DNA of 64,000 nt from Bacillus sp. FJAT-50079 (GTDB taxonomy: Bacteria > Bacillota > Bacilli > Bacillales > Bacillaceae_C): contig NZ_JAGYPD010000004.1 of the NCBI RefSeq assembly GCF_018343515.1, positions 434,001-498,000 on the forward strand, given 5' to 3'. The notes below the pieces were generated by a model. The model did not search any database, was not told the DNA's origin, and saw only the letters and a list, made by a program, of their open reading frames with translations. Of this stretch, positions 28,718-38,116 are shown one piece after another. Positions within the stretch are counted from its first letter, which is position 1, and the number at the start of each line of letters is the position of its first letter. A program made the translations under genes and the position numbers.

Positions 28718-30907
28718 GTGGCAAAAGATCGAGTCTTAACAGCTGAAGAAGTAATAAATCGAACAAGTAAATATTTAAATGAAAAACATGTGCTGTTTGT
28801 GAGGAAAGCCTTTGAATACGCGCGTGAAGCTCATAAAGAACAATTTCGCAAATCGGGAGAGCCTTACATTATCCATCCGATTCAAGTAGCAGGAATTTTG
28901 GCTGATTTAGAAATGGACCCAGCGACCGTATCGGCTGGTTTTCTTCATGATGTTGTAGAAGACACCTCTGTCACGATTGCTGATATTTCAGAGGAATTTG
29001 GCAGTGAAGTAGCCATGCTCGTTGATGGTGTAACAAAACTAGGAAAAATTAAATATAAATCGCATGAAGAGCAGCAGGCGGAAAATCATCGAAAAATGTT
29101 CGTGGCGATGGCACGGGATATTAGGGTCATATTAATAAAGTTAGCTGACAGGCTTCATAATATGCGCACGCTCAAACATTTACCGGCGGAAAAGCAGAGG
29201 AGAATCGCAAACGAAACACTTGAAATTTTTGCACCGCTTGCACATCGGCTTGGAATTTCAAAAATCAAGTGGGAGCTCGAAGATACATCTTTACGCTATT
29301 TAAACCCGCAGCAATATTACCGGATCGTTAATTTAATGAAGCGAAAACGCGATGAGCGTGAACAATATTTGGATGATGTCATGGAACAGATGGATGAACG
29401 CCTCTCCGATATGGATATAAAAGCCGAGGTATCCGGACGACCTAAACATATTTATTCAATTTATCGAAAGATGGTCCAACAGCATAAGCAATTTAATGAA
29501 ATTTATGATTTACTTGCGATACGAATCGTCGTTAATAGTATTAAGGATTGCTACGCTGTCCTTGGGATTATCCATACTTGCTGGAAACCAATGCCTGGTC
29601 GATTTAAAGATTATATCGCCATGCCAAAGCCAAATATGTATCAATCACTGCATACGACCGTGATCGGTCCAAAAGGTGACCCGCTAGAGGTACAAATCCG
29701 TACGATCGAAATGCACCGAATTTCTGAATATGGTGTTGCGGCGCACTGGGCGTATAAAGAAGGCAAAGAAATGAGCCAGCAAGCATCATTTGAGAAGAAA
29801 TTATCATGGTTCCGTGAAATACTTGAATACCAAAATGAATCAGAAAATGCAGAAGAATTTATGGAATCATTGAAAATCGATTTATTTTCCGACATGGTGT
29901 TTGTTTTCACGCCAAAAGGTGATGTCATTGAGTTGCCAGCTGGTTCTGTTCCGATTGATTTTGCTTATCGGATTCACTCCGAAATCGGCAATAAAACGAT
30001 CGGGGCAAAGGTGAATGGAAAGATGGTGACGCTTGATTATAAATTAAAAACGGGCGATATCATTGAAGTATTAACATCTAAACATTCATATGGGCCAAGT
30101 CAAGATTGGTTAAAATTAGCGCAAACATCACAAGCGAAAAATAAAATTAAACAATTTTTTAAACGTCAACGTAAGGAAGAAAACATCGTCAAAGGACGAG
30201 AACTCGTTGAAAAAGAAATCAAGGAAATGGAATTCGATTTAAAAGAAATTCTCGTTCCAGATAACTTAAAAAAAGTAACGGATAAATTTAATTTTTCACA
30301 TGAAGATGATATGTATGCGGCTGTTGGCTATAACGGGATTTCAGCGATTCAAGTGGCTAATCGTCTTACGGAAAAATGGCGACGAGAACGCGATAAAGAG
30401 GAGATCATTAAAGACATTCCGACAGAACCGAAACCAGTTGTTCGTAACGGACGCTCTGAAGCAGGCGTAAAGGTAGCGGGAGCAGACAATTTGCTTATTC
30501 GTCTGTCAAGATGTTGCAGCCCAGTCCCAGGTGATGAAATTGTCGGATTTATTACGAGAGGGCGCGGTGTATCTGTTCATCGCGCAGACTGCCCGAATAT
30601 GAAGACAAGTGAAACGAAGGATCGGCTTATTCCTGTTGAGTGGCAAATGGGCGTTAATTATGTGAAGGAATATAATGTTGACATCGAAATTAACGGCTAT
30701 GATCGCCGCGGACTTTTAAACGAAGTGCTTGAAGTCGTAAGCGGGACAAAAACAAATATTACCGCTGTATCTGGACGTTCGGATCGGAATAAAGTGGCAA
30801 TTATAATGATGTCCATCTCGATTAAAAACACGAGTCATCTTCATCTGGTTGTCGATAAAATTAAGCAGATTCCAGATATATATGCCGTGCGGAGAATTAT
30901 GAATTAA
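28718..30907 (+). CDS. relA: Bifunctional (p)ppGpp synthetase/hydrolase
   Basis: Rel-type enzyme that makes (p)ppGpp on starved ribosomes and hydrolyses it otherwise. Order of domains in 729 residues: HD hydrolase (His77-Asp78 in FLHDVVED, RLHNMRTL), synthetase (about 240-350, RFKDYIAMPKPNMYQSLH), TGS (about 390-450), a region with the conserved Cys pair RLSRCCSPVPGDE, and the C-terminal ACT (about 655-729). Both catalytic sites look intact. GTG 28718 gives the family N-terminus AKDRVLTAEE, six bases after AAGGTGA. dtd follows. Confidence 0.97.
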   Translation: MAKDRVLTAEEVINRTSKYLNEKHVLFVRKAFEYAREAHKEQFRKSGEPYIIHPIQVAGILADLEMDPATVSAGFLHDVVEDTSVTIADISEEFGSEVAMLVDGVTKLGKIKYKSHEEQQAENHRKMFVAMARDIRVILIKLADRLHNMRTLKHLPAEKQRRIANETLEIFAPLAHRLGISKIKWELEDTSLRYLNPQQYYRIVNLMKRKRDEREQYLDDVMEQMDERLSDMDIKAEVSGRPKHIYSIYRKMVQQHKQFNEIYDLLAIRIVVNSIKDCYAVLGIIHTCWKPMPGRFKDYIAMPKPNMYQSLHTTVIGPKGDPLEVQIRTIEMHRISEYGVAAHWAYKEGKEMSQQASFEKKLSWFREILEYQNESENAEEFMESLKIDLFSDMVFVFTPKGDVIELPAGSVPIDFAYRIHSEIGNKTIGAKVNGKMVTLDYKLKTGDIIEVLTSKHSYGPSQDWLKLAQTSQAKNKIKQFFKRQRKEENIVKGRELVEKEIKEMEFDLKEILVPDNLKKVTDKFNFSHEDDMYAAVGYNGISAIQVANRLTEKWRRERDKEEIIKDIPTEPKPVVRNGRSEAGVKVAGADNLLIRLSRCCSPVPGDEIVGFITRGRGVSVHRADCPNMKTSETKDRLIPVEWQMGVNYVKEYNVDIEINGYDRRGLLNEVLEVVSGTKTNITAVSGRSDRNKVAIIMMSISIKNTSHLHLVVDKIKQIPDIYAVRRIMN

Positions 30908-30972
30908 TGGGTGTTTAAAAGGAGCGATTTATGCAACTTATGAATATCCTTTTAAAGGAGTTTTTTTGAAAT

Positions 30973-31410
30973 ATGCGCGTTGTGTTACAAAGATGTAAAA
31001 AAGCAAGTGTGACTGTGGAAGAAAAAGAGGTTGGTCGCATTGATCAAGGCTTTGTTTTACTCGTCGGAATTACACACGAAGATACGGAAGCAGAATGTGA
31101 ATGGCTTGCAGAAAAAATTGTTAACTTGCGTGTGTTTGAAGACGAAGAGGGGAAGATGAATCATTCTCTTTTGGAAGAAAAAGGAGCGATTTTATCAATC
31201 TCACAGTTTACGTTGTATGGAGATTGTACAAAAGGAAGGCGTCCAAACTTCATGGGTGCAGCCAAGCCTGTCCATGCAGAAGCATTGTACAATCGTTTTA
31301 ACGAAATACTTCTTGAAAAGGGCGTTCCGGTCGAGACGGGGATATTTGGAGCAATGATGGATGTTTCACTCATCAATGATGGCCCAGTCACATTAATGTT
31401 GGAAAAATAA
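30973..31410 (+). CDS. dtd: D-aminoacyl-tRNA deacylase
   Basis: Hydrolyses D-amino acids, and mischarged glycine, from tRNA. The 145-residue protein shows the active-site motifs SQFTLYGD and C-terminal [10 protein letters not shown] of the Dtd fold. It follows relA after 65 bases, its usual partner in Bacillus, and ends at a terminator. Confidence 0.96.
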   Translation: MRVVLQRCKKASVTVEEKEVGRIDQGFVLLVGITHEDTEAECEWLAEKIVNLRVFEDEEGKMNHSLLEEKGAILSISQFTLYGDCTKGRRPNFMGAAKPVHAEALYNRFNEILLEKGVPVETGIFGAMMDVSLINDGPVTLMLEK

Positions 31411-31418
31411 ATTGTTGT

Positions 31419-31454
31419 AGCCGGTGAAGAACATGATTCCTCACCGGCTTTTTC
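31419..31454 (+). terminator. Rho-independent terminator after dtd
   Basis: AGCCGGTGA pairs with TCACCGGCT around a 16-base loop, followed by TTTTT. Confidence 0.93.
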
Positions 31455-31503
31455 GCTATCAATTAAGCATTTGCCCGTAGATAATATGGCCTAGAGATTG
31501 AGT

Positions 31504-31650
31504 AGCTTATAAACTCGGGAGACTGGCTTGTAAAACTGTATAAGTGGCTTGTAAACTCAGGGAACTGGCTTGTAAAATTGTTAGAGTGGCTTGTAAACTC
31601 GAGGAACTGGCTTATAAAACTGAATAAGTGCTAATAGACTCATAGCAGCA
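31504..31650. repeat. 21-bp tandem repeat array, locus 2
   Basis: Seven units with an exact 21-base period, starting at 31504, 31525, 31546, 31567, 31588, 31609 and 31630. Again two types alternate, GGCTTGTAAACTC-RGG-AACT and GGCTTGTAAAAYTG-TA-AGT. The shared core GGCTTGTA links them to the array at 12738. The last unit is diverged. Confidence 0.9.
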
Positions 31651-31748
31651 AAGATTATTGGCTTGTTATTTGCAAATTGCATAAGAATCTCACAAATTTT
31701 TCGTCTGGTTTAACTGATATGCTTTTATTAAATCCCTCACAAAAAAAC

Positions 31749-31831
31749 AAAAAGCCCAATACGGTACTGACCCCCGAAAGTTAGAGTAATAACTCTAACT
31801 TTTAGGGGGCGCCACCTGCACTGGGCTTTTT
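31749..31831. terminator. Bidirectional terminator with inserted palindrome
   Basis: An outer stem AAAAAGCCCA/TGGGCTTTTT flanks a 63-base loop that itself contains the palindrome at 31771-31809. It lies at the 3' end of the amidase gene, whose stop it touches. Confidence 0.7.
31771..31809. mobile_element. IS3-type end-like palindrome in terminator loop
   Basis: CCCCCGAAAGTTAGAGT, a four-base spacer, then ACTCTAACTTTTAGGGGG. Each arm, with the flanking CTGA, resembles the terminal inverted repeats of IS150-group IS3 elements (TGACCCCC-AAAAGTTAGA type). It may be a minimal element or a relic of abutted ends. No transposase is present. Confidence 0.4.
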
Positions 31832-33122
31832 ATTTTGAAAAATACTCCTGCAAACCTTTTACAATTCCGTCTGTTACAGCGTTTTGGAATTTTTTTGTAG
31901 AAATGACTTTCTCTTCAGAAGGATTGCTTAAATATCCTAGTTCGAGAAGAACGGATGGTTGTGAGTTTTCTCGTATGACGTAATAGTTTCCATGTCGTGT
32001 CCCACGATTTTTTAGTGAGACAGCATGCTCAATTTGCTGATTGATTGCTTTTGCTAATTCTTTTTCATAAGAATGGTAATAATACGTCGTGTGGCCATTT
32101 ACTTGTTTATCTTTGATGCTGTCGTAATGCAAGCTTATAAAGGCGTCCGCTTGATGTCGAGCGGCAAGATATGCTCGGTCATTCAAGCTTACGTACTCGT
32201 CAATATCCCGTGTGACGATTACCTTCGCTCCTGCTTTATGAAGTTTCCTTGCGAGCATATCGGCCGTTTTTAATGTCAACTCTTTTTCTAGCGTGCCGTT
32301 GGCTCCTTCAGCACCTTGATCACGTCCGCCATGGCCAGGGTCAAGTACAATCGTTTTTCCTTTAAGACCCCCGGTTCCTTTCGTGGCAATTTGATTGGAC
32401 TGGGAAACAATCCAGCTTGCGACAAAACCGCTCGCTCCGGTTTTATATTCAATTTCATACCAATCGCCATTTTTGCCGACTACGTTAAATACATCACCTG
32501 ATGAAGCTCGACTAACAATTTTTGATTTAATCGAAGGCTTTTGGCGAATGTTCGTCCCATCATGCAAAATGGTAAGCGCGTTTGTTGTAGCTCCTTCAGC
32601 TGTTGTTGATGCCGAAGTTGCTTGGTGATTAGATTCACTTTGAATATATTGGCTGCTCACCCAAGCCTCGCCTTTCGCATAGGCAATTCGGCTCCACTCG
32701 TTTCCATTTTCTAATACTTCGACACTATCTCCCGTATGTAGTTGACCAACGATGTCACCTGAGAGACCAGGGCTTGTCCGAACATTTAGGCGATCGACTG
32801 TCACCGTTCCCTTTGTTGCCTGTGCTTTACTTCCTGTTGTTACCGCCTCTTTATCCGCCAACCAATCCGCAATCCAACCAGTTTTACCTGAGGAGAGCTT
32901 GATTTGGTACCAGCCATCTTCATGTTTTTCGAGTGTGTACGTTTCCCCTTCCCTAACTTGGGTAATTACATTATTAGATGTACCAGGGAATTCTCGAACA
33001 TTTACTACGTCACCAGTAATGACCACTTTCTCAGCATTTGCGGCCAGTGCGAATGGGACATAGATAATGGCAGCAATGAAGACGAATGAAATGGCGATAA
33101 TAGAAAATAATTTCCTTCCCAA
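31830..33122 (-). CDS. yrvJ: SH3b-domain N-acetylmuramoyl-L-alanine amidase
   Basis: Secreted cell-wall hydrolase cutting the amide between muramic acid and the peptide stem. From TTG 33122 (430 residues) there is a signal peptide (about 1-28, LFSIIAISFVFIAAIIYVPFA), three bacterial SH3 repeats (about 32-90, 105-162, 182-242; each with VNVREFPG-, LNVRTSPG- or TNIRQKPS-type cores), and an Amidase_3 domain (about 255-430) with the zinc motif DPGHGG, ISLHYDS and the catalytic LLELGYLSN. The TTG follows AAGGCGGTG at good spacing, while the ATG at 33161 lacks a binding site. Matches B. subtilis YrvJ in position. Confidence 0.9.
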   Translation of the reverse strand: MGRKLFSIIAISFVFIAAIIYVPFALAANAEKVVITGDVVNVREFPGTSNNVITQVREGETYTLEKHEDGWYQIKLSSGKTGWIADWLADKEAVTTGSKAQATKGTVTVDRLNVRTSPGLSGDIVGQLHTGDSVEVLENGNEWSRIAYAKGEAWVSSQYIQSESNHQATSASTTAEGATTNALTILHDGTNIRQKPSIKSKIVSRASSGDVFNVVGKNGDWYEIEYKTGASGFVASWIVSQSNQIATKGTGGLKGKTIVLDPGHGGRDQGAEGANGTLEKELTLKTADMLARKLHKAGAKVIVTRDIDEYVSLNDRAYLAARHQADAFISLHYDSIKDKQVNGHTTYYYHSYEKELAKAINQQIEHAVSLKNRGTRHGNYYVIRENSQPSVLLELGYLSNPSEEKVISTKKFQNAVTDGIVKGLQEYFSK

Positions 33123-33265
33123 TCGAGCACCGCCTTTTGTAAAAAAATATATAGTCGTCATTCAGTGTACTATATTCGTGAAAAAATACAATAATCCTTT
33201 CAATATTTTTAATAAATGTGTAAATGGGCATAATGAAACTAAAGTTTACGTTCAGGAGGATAGCA

Positions 33266-33439
33266 ATGCGAATTAATACAAATATTAAAATGACTTCGTA
33301 TCAAGTTGAGATGGCGGGCTTGGATTTTAAACATCAATTAGAAACGGAAAAATATGCAATTGCTGCTGAAGTAGCTGGTGAATACGGTGTTGCACCAGCC
33401 GATATACGCTCATTAAAAAAGTATTTGGAAAAGTCGTAA
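33266..33439 (+). CDS. YrzK-like small conserved protein
   Basis: A 57-residue protein opening MRINTNIKMTSYQVEMAGLDF, with a clear CAGGAGG five to nine bases before the ATG. It lies between yrvJ and hisS, where B. subtilis has yrzK. The function is unknown. The regular mix of charged and hydrophobic residues and the ribosome binding site support a real gene. The earlier in-frame start at 33224 has no such site. Confidence 0.65.
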   Translation: MRINTNIKMTSYQVEMAGLDFKHQLETEKYAIAAEVAGEYGVAPADIRSLKKYLEKS

Positions 33440-33458
33440 AAAAAATCAGCTAATTAAA

Positions 33459-33487
33459 TTGACAAAAATCAGATTCAAACGTATTAT
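33459..33487 (+). promoter_or_regulatory. SigA-type promoter of hisS-aspS
   Basis: TTGACA, 17 bases, TATTAT, directly upstream of the T-box leader. Confidence 0.88.
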
Positions 33488-33509
33488 TAATGATTATATT
33501 GTATATATC

Positions 33510-33766
33510 CAGTGATGGAGAAAGTAATTGAGATGTTGAATTGAACAGAGAAGAAATGCCGCGGCTGAAAGCATTTTTACAAATCACCTCGATGAAAGAC
33601 ACTCCGTAGGTTCCGCTTCGAAACGTAATACATAGTAGAGGCCGGACGTGTTCAGGCGTTAACTGATGAAGTGGAAGCGAACGGATGTCGCTTCAAAAAG
33701 GGTGGCACCGCGGGAAAAACTCTCGTCCCTTGTTTTTCGGAACAAGGGATTGAGGGTTTTTTTATT
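33510..33766 (+). promoter_or_regulatory. T-box leader of hisS-aspS
   Basis: tRNA-sensing riboswitch controlling transcription antitermination. The T-box sequence GGGTGGCACCGCGGG is at about 33699-33713, and the terminator is CTCTCGTCCCTTG...CAAGGGATTGAGGGTTTTTTT (33718-33766). In stem I, ATTGAG (33527-33532) pairs with CTCGAT (33588-33593). Below it the specifier loop has AAAGTA on the 5' side and GAAAGACAC on the 3' side (33594-33602). The specifier is thus GAC (Asp, 33598-33600) with an overlapping CAC (His, 33600-33602), which fits the two genes downstream. Confidence 0.93.
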
Positions 33767-33789
33767 TTGACTAGAAGGGGGCTTATCGG

Positions 33790-35061
33790 ATGTCTATCCA
33801 GATACCAAGAGGCACACAGGATATTTTACCTGGTGAAGTAGAAAAATGGCAGTTGATCGAGCAAACGGCTAGAGAGATTTGCCACAAATATCAATACAAA
33901 GAAATTAGAACACCGATTTTTGAACATACGGAGCTTTTTCAGCGCGGCGTTGGTGATACGACTGATATTGTACAAAAAGAAATGTATTCATTTGATGATC
34001 GGGGCGGCCGTAATTTAACATTGCGACCTGAAGGAACGGCATCTGTCGTTCGTTCGTTTACCGAAAATAAAATGTATGGCTATCCGAATCAGCCTGTCAA
34101 GCTATATTATGTAGGACCAATGTTCCGCTATGAGCGACCACAGGCAGGCAGATTCCGTCAATTCGTTCAATTTGGTATTGAAGCACTTGGCAGCAATGAT
34201 CCTGCTATTGATGCGGAGGTCATTTCGATTGCGATGGAGCTTTATAAACAATTGGGCTTAAAGAAACTTCGCTTGGTTATAAATAGCTTAGGTGATAGTG
34301 AAAGTAGAAAAGCACATCGCCAAGCATTGATCAATCATTTCGCGCCAAGAATTGAAGAGTTTTGCGATGACTGTCAAAATCGTTTAGAGAAAAATCCGTT
34401 GCGGATTCTTGACTGTAAAAAAGATGCAGACCATGAACTAATGGGGCAAGCACCATCGATTTTGGATTACTTAAATGACGAGTCGATGGCGTATTTTGAA
34501 AAAGTTAAACAATATTTAGACTTAATGGACATTGAATATGTTGTTGATCCGACGCTTGTACGAGGTCTTGATTATTACAATCATACGGCGTTTGAAATTA
34601 TGAGTGAGGCGGAAGGATTTGGAGCGATTACAACCCTCTGTGGCGGTGGCCGTTACAATGGTCTTGTGGAAGAAATGGGAGGACCAGCAACACCAGGAAT
34701 TGGCTTTGCTTTAAGTGTAGAACGGCTTTTAAGCGCGTTAAAAGTAGAAGGAATGAATATTGCAGCTGATCAATCAATTGATTGCTATTTGGTTGCGCTT
34801 GGTGAAGCAGCGCAAGATTATTCTGTTTCTCTTTTACAAAATCTACGCCGTGCAGGCTTTTCCGCTGAACGAGATTATATGGGGCGGAAATTAAAAGCAC
34901 AATTTAAAGCGGCCGAACGCCTTGGAGCGAAGTACGCGGTTATCATTGGTGAAGACGAGTTAAACAATGGCGTTGTCGCTGTCAAAAATTTAGAGAATGG
35001 TGAGCAAAGAGAATTGGCTCTTCAAGGATTCATTGAAGAATTTACATCACTTTGCTGTTAA
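33790..35061 (+). CDS. hisS: Histidyl-tRNA synthetase
   Basis: Class II synthetase charging tRNA-His. The 423-residue protein shows motif 2 [12 protein letters not shown] and [14 protein letters not shown], the histidine-specific [14 protein letters not shown], motif 3 [12 protein letters not shown], and the C-terminal anticodon-binding domain (about 325-423). It is preceded by a T-box leader and followed by aspS after 14 bases, the usual Bacillus operon. Confidence 0.98.
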   Translation: MSIQIPRGTQDILPGEVEKWQLIEQTAREICHKYQYKEIRTPIFEHTELFQRGVGDTTDIVQKEMYSFDDRGGRNLTLRPEGTASVVRSFTENKMYGYPNQPVKLYYVGPMFRYERPQAGRFRQFVQFGIEALGSNDPAIDAEVISIAMELYKQLGLKKLRLVINSLGDSESRKAHRQALINHFAPRIEEFCDDCQNRLEKNPLRILDCKKDADHELMGQAPSILDYLNDESMAYFEKVKQYLDLMDIEYVVDPTLVRGLDYYNHTAFEIMSEAEGFGAITTLCGGGRYNGLVEEMGGPATPGIGFALSVERLLSALKVEGMNIAADQSIDCYLVALGEAAQDYSVSLLQNLRRAGFSAERDYMGRKLKAQFKAAERLGAKYAVIIGEDELNNGVVAVKNLENGEQRELALQGFIEEFTSLCC

Positions 35062-35075
35062 GGGAGGATTAAAGC

Positions 35076-36866
35076 ATGTTTGGAAGAACGTATTATTGTG
35101 GGGAAGTATCAGAGCAGGCAATTGGAGAATCGGTTGTTTTAAAAGGATGGGTTCAGCGAAGACGTGACCTCGGCGGACTTATCTTTATCGATTTACGTGA
35201 CCGATCGGGAATCGTACAAATTGTTTTTAATCCCGATTTTTCAAAAGAGGCATTAGAAACAGCAGAAAAAATCCGAAATGAATATGTTTTAGATGTTCGT
35301 GGCAAGGTGGTTGCACGTGATCCAAACACGTTTAATGACAACTTAAAAACGGGAAGAATTGAAATCAGTGTTGAAGCAGTAACGATCATTAACGAAGCGA
35401 AGACACCGCCGTTTATGATTGAAAACAAAGCAGAAGCGGCGGAAGATATTCGTTTGAAATATCGTTATTTAGATTTACGAAGACAGGAAATGTTTGAAGT
35501 CTTTAAGTTGCGTCATGATGTGACGAAAACAGTTCGTAATTTTTTAGATGCGGAAGGGTTTCTAGATATCGAAACACCGATGTTGACGAAAAGTACACCG
35601 GAGGGAGCTCGCGACTATTTAGTGCCGAGCAGAGTACATCCAGGCGAATTTTTTGCTTTGCCGCAATCGCCGCAAATTTTTAAACAGTTATTGATGGTAG
35701 GCGGTTTTGACCGATATTACCAAATCGCACGCTGTTTCCGTGATGAAGATTTACGGGCGGACCGCCAGCCTGAATTCACACAAATCGATATTGAAACAAG
35801 CTTCATGAGTCAAGAAGACATTCGTGATCTAGCGGAGCGAATGATGAAGCAAGTAATGAAGGAAACGAAAGGAATTGAAATCGAAGAAGCATTTCCAATT
35901 ATGTCCTACGATGACGCAATGAGCAGATTCGGTTCTGATAAGCCAGACACAAGATTTGGTATGGAGCTTCAAGATATTTCAGAGCTTGTTGAACATTCTG
36001 GATTTAAAGTGTTTGCCAATGCAGTTGCATCTGGCGGTCAAGTGAAGGCGATTGTTGTGAAAGGCAACGCCGATAAATATTCACGTAAAGATATTGACGG
36101 TCTTGGAGAATATGCGGCGATTTATGGAGCGAAAGGCTTAGCTTGGCTTAAAGTCGATGCAGAAGGAATGAAAGGACCGATCGCTAAGTTCTTCTCGGAA
36201 GACGAGCAAGCAACGTTAGCCGAAGTGTTACGAGCAGAGGCAGGCGACCTATTACTATTTGTTGCCGATCGAAAGCAAGTCGTTGCAGATGCACTCGGTG
36301 CTCTTCGTCTCAAGCTTGGTAAAGAGCTAGGATTGATCGATGAAAATCAATTCAACTTCTTATGGGTAACAGATTGGCCGCTGCTAGAGTATGACGAGGA
36401 AGCTGATCGCTATTTTGCAGCACATCATCCATTTACGATGCCAGCTAGAGAGGACTTAGATAAATTAGAGTCAGATCCGGCAAATGTGCGGGCGCAAGCA
36501 TATGATCTTGTATTAAATGGTTTCGAGCTTGGCGGTGGATCTTTACGTATATTTGAACGAGATATTCAAGAGAAAATGTTCAAAGCACTTGGATTTACAG
36601 AAGAGGAAGCAAGGGAACAATTTGGTTTCTTGCTAGAAGCATTTGAATACGGCACACCTCCACATGGAGGAATCGCACTTGGACTCGATCGAATGGTGAT
36701 GCTGCTTGCAGGTCGTTCAAGTCTTCGTGATACGATTGCCTTCCCTAAGACGGCAAGCGCGAGTGATCTATTAATGAAAGCACCTGATTTCGTTAGCGAT
36801 GCACAATTAAAAGAGCTTAATTTAACTGTAAATGATGCAAAAAAAGAAAAAGTAGAAAACGCGTGA
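35076..36866 (+). CDS. aspS: Aspartyl-tRNA synthetase
   Basis: Class II synthetase charging tRNA-Asp. The 596-residue bacterial-type enzyme has the N-terminal OB anticodon-binding domain (about 1-105), motif 2 [18 protein letters not shown], the bacterial GAD insertion (about 285-420), motif 3 [15 protein letters not shown] and the C-terminal [17 protein letters not shown] precedes the ATG. It is cotranscribed with hisS under T-box control and precedes the 6S RNA gene. Confidence 0.98.
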   Translation: MFGRTYYCGEVSEQAIGESVVLKGWVQRRRDLGGLIFIDLRDRSGIVQIVFNPDFSKEALETAEKIRNEYVLDVRGKVVARDPNTFNDNLKTGRIEISVEAVTIINEAKTPPFMIENKAEAAEDIRLKYRYLDLRRQEMFEVFKLRHDVTKTVRNFLDAEGFLDIETPMLTKSTPEGARDYLVPSRVHPGEFFALPQSPQIFKQLLMVGGFDRYYQIARCFRDEDLRADRQPEFTQIDIETSFMSQEDIRDLAERMMKQVMKETKGIEIEEAFPIMSYDDAMSRFGSDKPDTRFGMELQDISELVEHSGFKVFANAVASGGQVKAIVVKGNADKYSRKDIDGLGEYAAIYGAKGLAWLKVDAEGMKGPIAKFFSEDEQATLAEVLRAEAGDLLLFVADRKQVVADALGALRLKLGKELGLIDENQFNFLWVTDWPLLEYDEEADRYFAAHHPFTMPAREDLDKLESDPANVRAQAYDLVLNGFELGGGSLRIFERDIQEKMFKALGFTEEEAREQFGFLLEAFEYGTPPHGGIALGLDRMVMLLAGRSSLRDTIAFPKTASASDLLMKAPDFVSDAQLKELNLTVNDAKKEKVENA

Positions 36867-36887
36867 AAGCATTTTCAGGTAGAAAGA

Positions 36888-36916
36888 TTGAAATAAAAAA
36901 GATAGTGTGATACTAT
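36888..36916 (+). promoter_or_regulatory. Promoter of the 6S RNA gene
   Basis: TTGAAA, 17 bases, TACTAT. It places the transcription start at about 36923-36929, where the RNA is predicted to begin. Confidence 0.65.
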
Positions 36917-36928
36917 TTATTCAATAAG

Positions 36929-37119
36929 AAAAGTCCTGATGTGTTCGTCTTAACACCTTTACGTTTTGACCTACAATCTTTACCTTCGGGAGTTTGGAGT
37001 TTCTAGTCTGAATAGCAAGCCTCCCCGAGAGGACGCGTGAAGTCTGGAGCAGAACACCCACCTGCTAAGTGCGGGTATCAAAACATAGGATTTACTGGGA
37101 CGGCACGATTGGGACTTTT
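36929..37119 (+). ncRNA. ssrS: 6S RNA (SsrS type)
   Basis: A roughly 191-base RNA that binds SigA-RNA polymerase and acts as template for short product RNAs. The ends pair (AAAAGTCC with GGACTTTT). The 5' half contains GTTCGTCTTAACACCTTTACG and ACAATCTTTACCTTCGGGAG, and the 3' half has GTGCGGGTATCAAAACATAG, all resembling Bacillus 6S-1 RNA. The gene lies directly after aspS and before tcdA, the position of bsrA in B. subtilis. Confidence 0.88.
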
Positions 37120-37136
37120 CACTAATTTACAAAACC

Positions 37137-37168
37137 AAGCAACTGGCAGATGAGCTAGTTGCTTTTTT
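37137..37168 (+). terminator. Rho-independent terminator after 6S RNA
   Basis: AAGCAACT pairs with AGTTGCTT around an 11-base loop, followed by TTTT. Confidence 0.85.
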
Positions 37169-37320
37169 CGTTTTATAAAAAGAATGTAGTATAGCATAGA
37201 AACGTTCAAACCTTACCTAAATGCCCATATATTTAAGATTTAACCTTGAAAAAGCTTGCATCTAACCCCTCATTTCCATTATTCTATTTCAGGATAGATA
37301 AAACTTTGGAGTTGATAGGG

Positions 37321-38091
37321 ATGCTACACCAGTTTTCTAGAAATGAGTTGGCAATCGGTCAAGAAGGGCTTGATCGGTTAAAAAATAGTACGGTTGCGAT
37401 TCTTGGTATTGGAGGAGTAGGGACGTTTGCGGCGGAAGCGTTGGCGAGATCAGGTGTTGGAAAATTGATTTTGGTCGATAAAGATGTCGTTGATATTACG
37501 AATGTGAACAGGCAGATTATTGCCCTATTATCGACGGTCGGCCAGCCAAAAGCGGATTTAATGAAAGAACGTATTAAGGATATTAATCCTGAATGTGAAG
37601 TCATTGCATTGAAAATGTTTTATACAGAAGAAACGTATGAACAATTTTTTGAGCATCAACCAGATTTTGTTGTCGATGCATCAGATACGATTGCTTATAA
37701 AATCCATTTAATCAAAGAATGTTTAAGAAGAAATATTCCAATGATTTCATCGATGGGTGCGGCAAATAAAATGGACCCGACCCGATTTATGATTAAAGAT
37801 ATTTTTAAAACACATACAGATCCAATCGCGAAAGTGATTCGCACGAGATTGCGTAAAGAAGGATATAAAAAGGGAGTGCCTGTCGTTTTCTCTGATGAAA
37901 GTCCAATTGTGATCCGCGAAGAAGTAAGAAAGGAAGTCGGAAAACAAGACTCCGATATTCGGAAAGCGAAAATGCCGCCATCGTCAAATGCTTTCGTACC
38001 TTCAGCAGCGGGATTGATTATGGCAAGCCATGTCGTCAAGGAAATTTTACAAGGAATCCATATTCAACGAGTGAAAGACGAAAAAAACTGA
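37321..38091 (+). CDS. tcdA: tRNA threonylcarbamoyladenosine dehydratase
   Basis: E1-like ATP-dependent enzyme that cyclises t6A-37 of tRNA to ct6A (YrvM in B. subtilis). The 256-residue sequence opens MLHQFSRNELAIGQEGL and has the nucleotide-binding GIGGVGTFAAEALARSGVG near residue 30, followed by DKDVVDITNVNRQ and DASDTIAYK. ATG 37321 is chosen because the 25 codons upstream are not family-like. It is convergent with rarA across a shared terminator. Confidence 0.93.
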   Translation: MLHQFSRNELAIGQEGLDRLKNSTVAILGIGGVGTFAAEALARSGVGKLILVDKDVVDITNVNRQIIALLSTVGQPKADLMKERIKDINPECEVIALKMFYTEETYEQFFEHQPDFVVDASDTIAYKIHLIKECLRRNIPMISSMGAANKMDPTRFMIKDIFKTHTDPIAKVIRTRLRKEGYKKGVPVVFSDESPIVIREEVRKEVGKQDSDIRKAKMPPSSNAFVPSAAGLIMASHVVKEILQGIHIQRVKDEKN

Positions 38092-38116
38092 GAGGCTAAT
38101 TACTAGCCTCTCATTA
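38090..38116. terminator. Bidirectional terminator between tcdA and rarA
   Basis: GAGAGGCTA pairs perfectly with TAGCCTCTC around a five-base loop. T-rich runs follow on both strands, and the stem includes parts of both stop codons. Confidence 0.9.

Noticed and set aside
33540-33770. Possible tRNA gene or small RNA near hisS
   Set aside because: The sequence is fully explained as a T-box leader: specifier loop, T-box motif and terminator.
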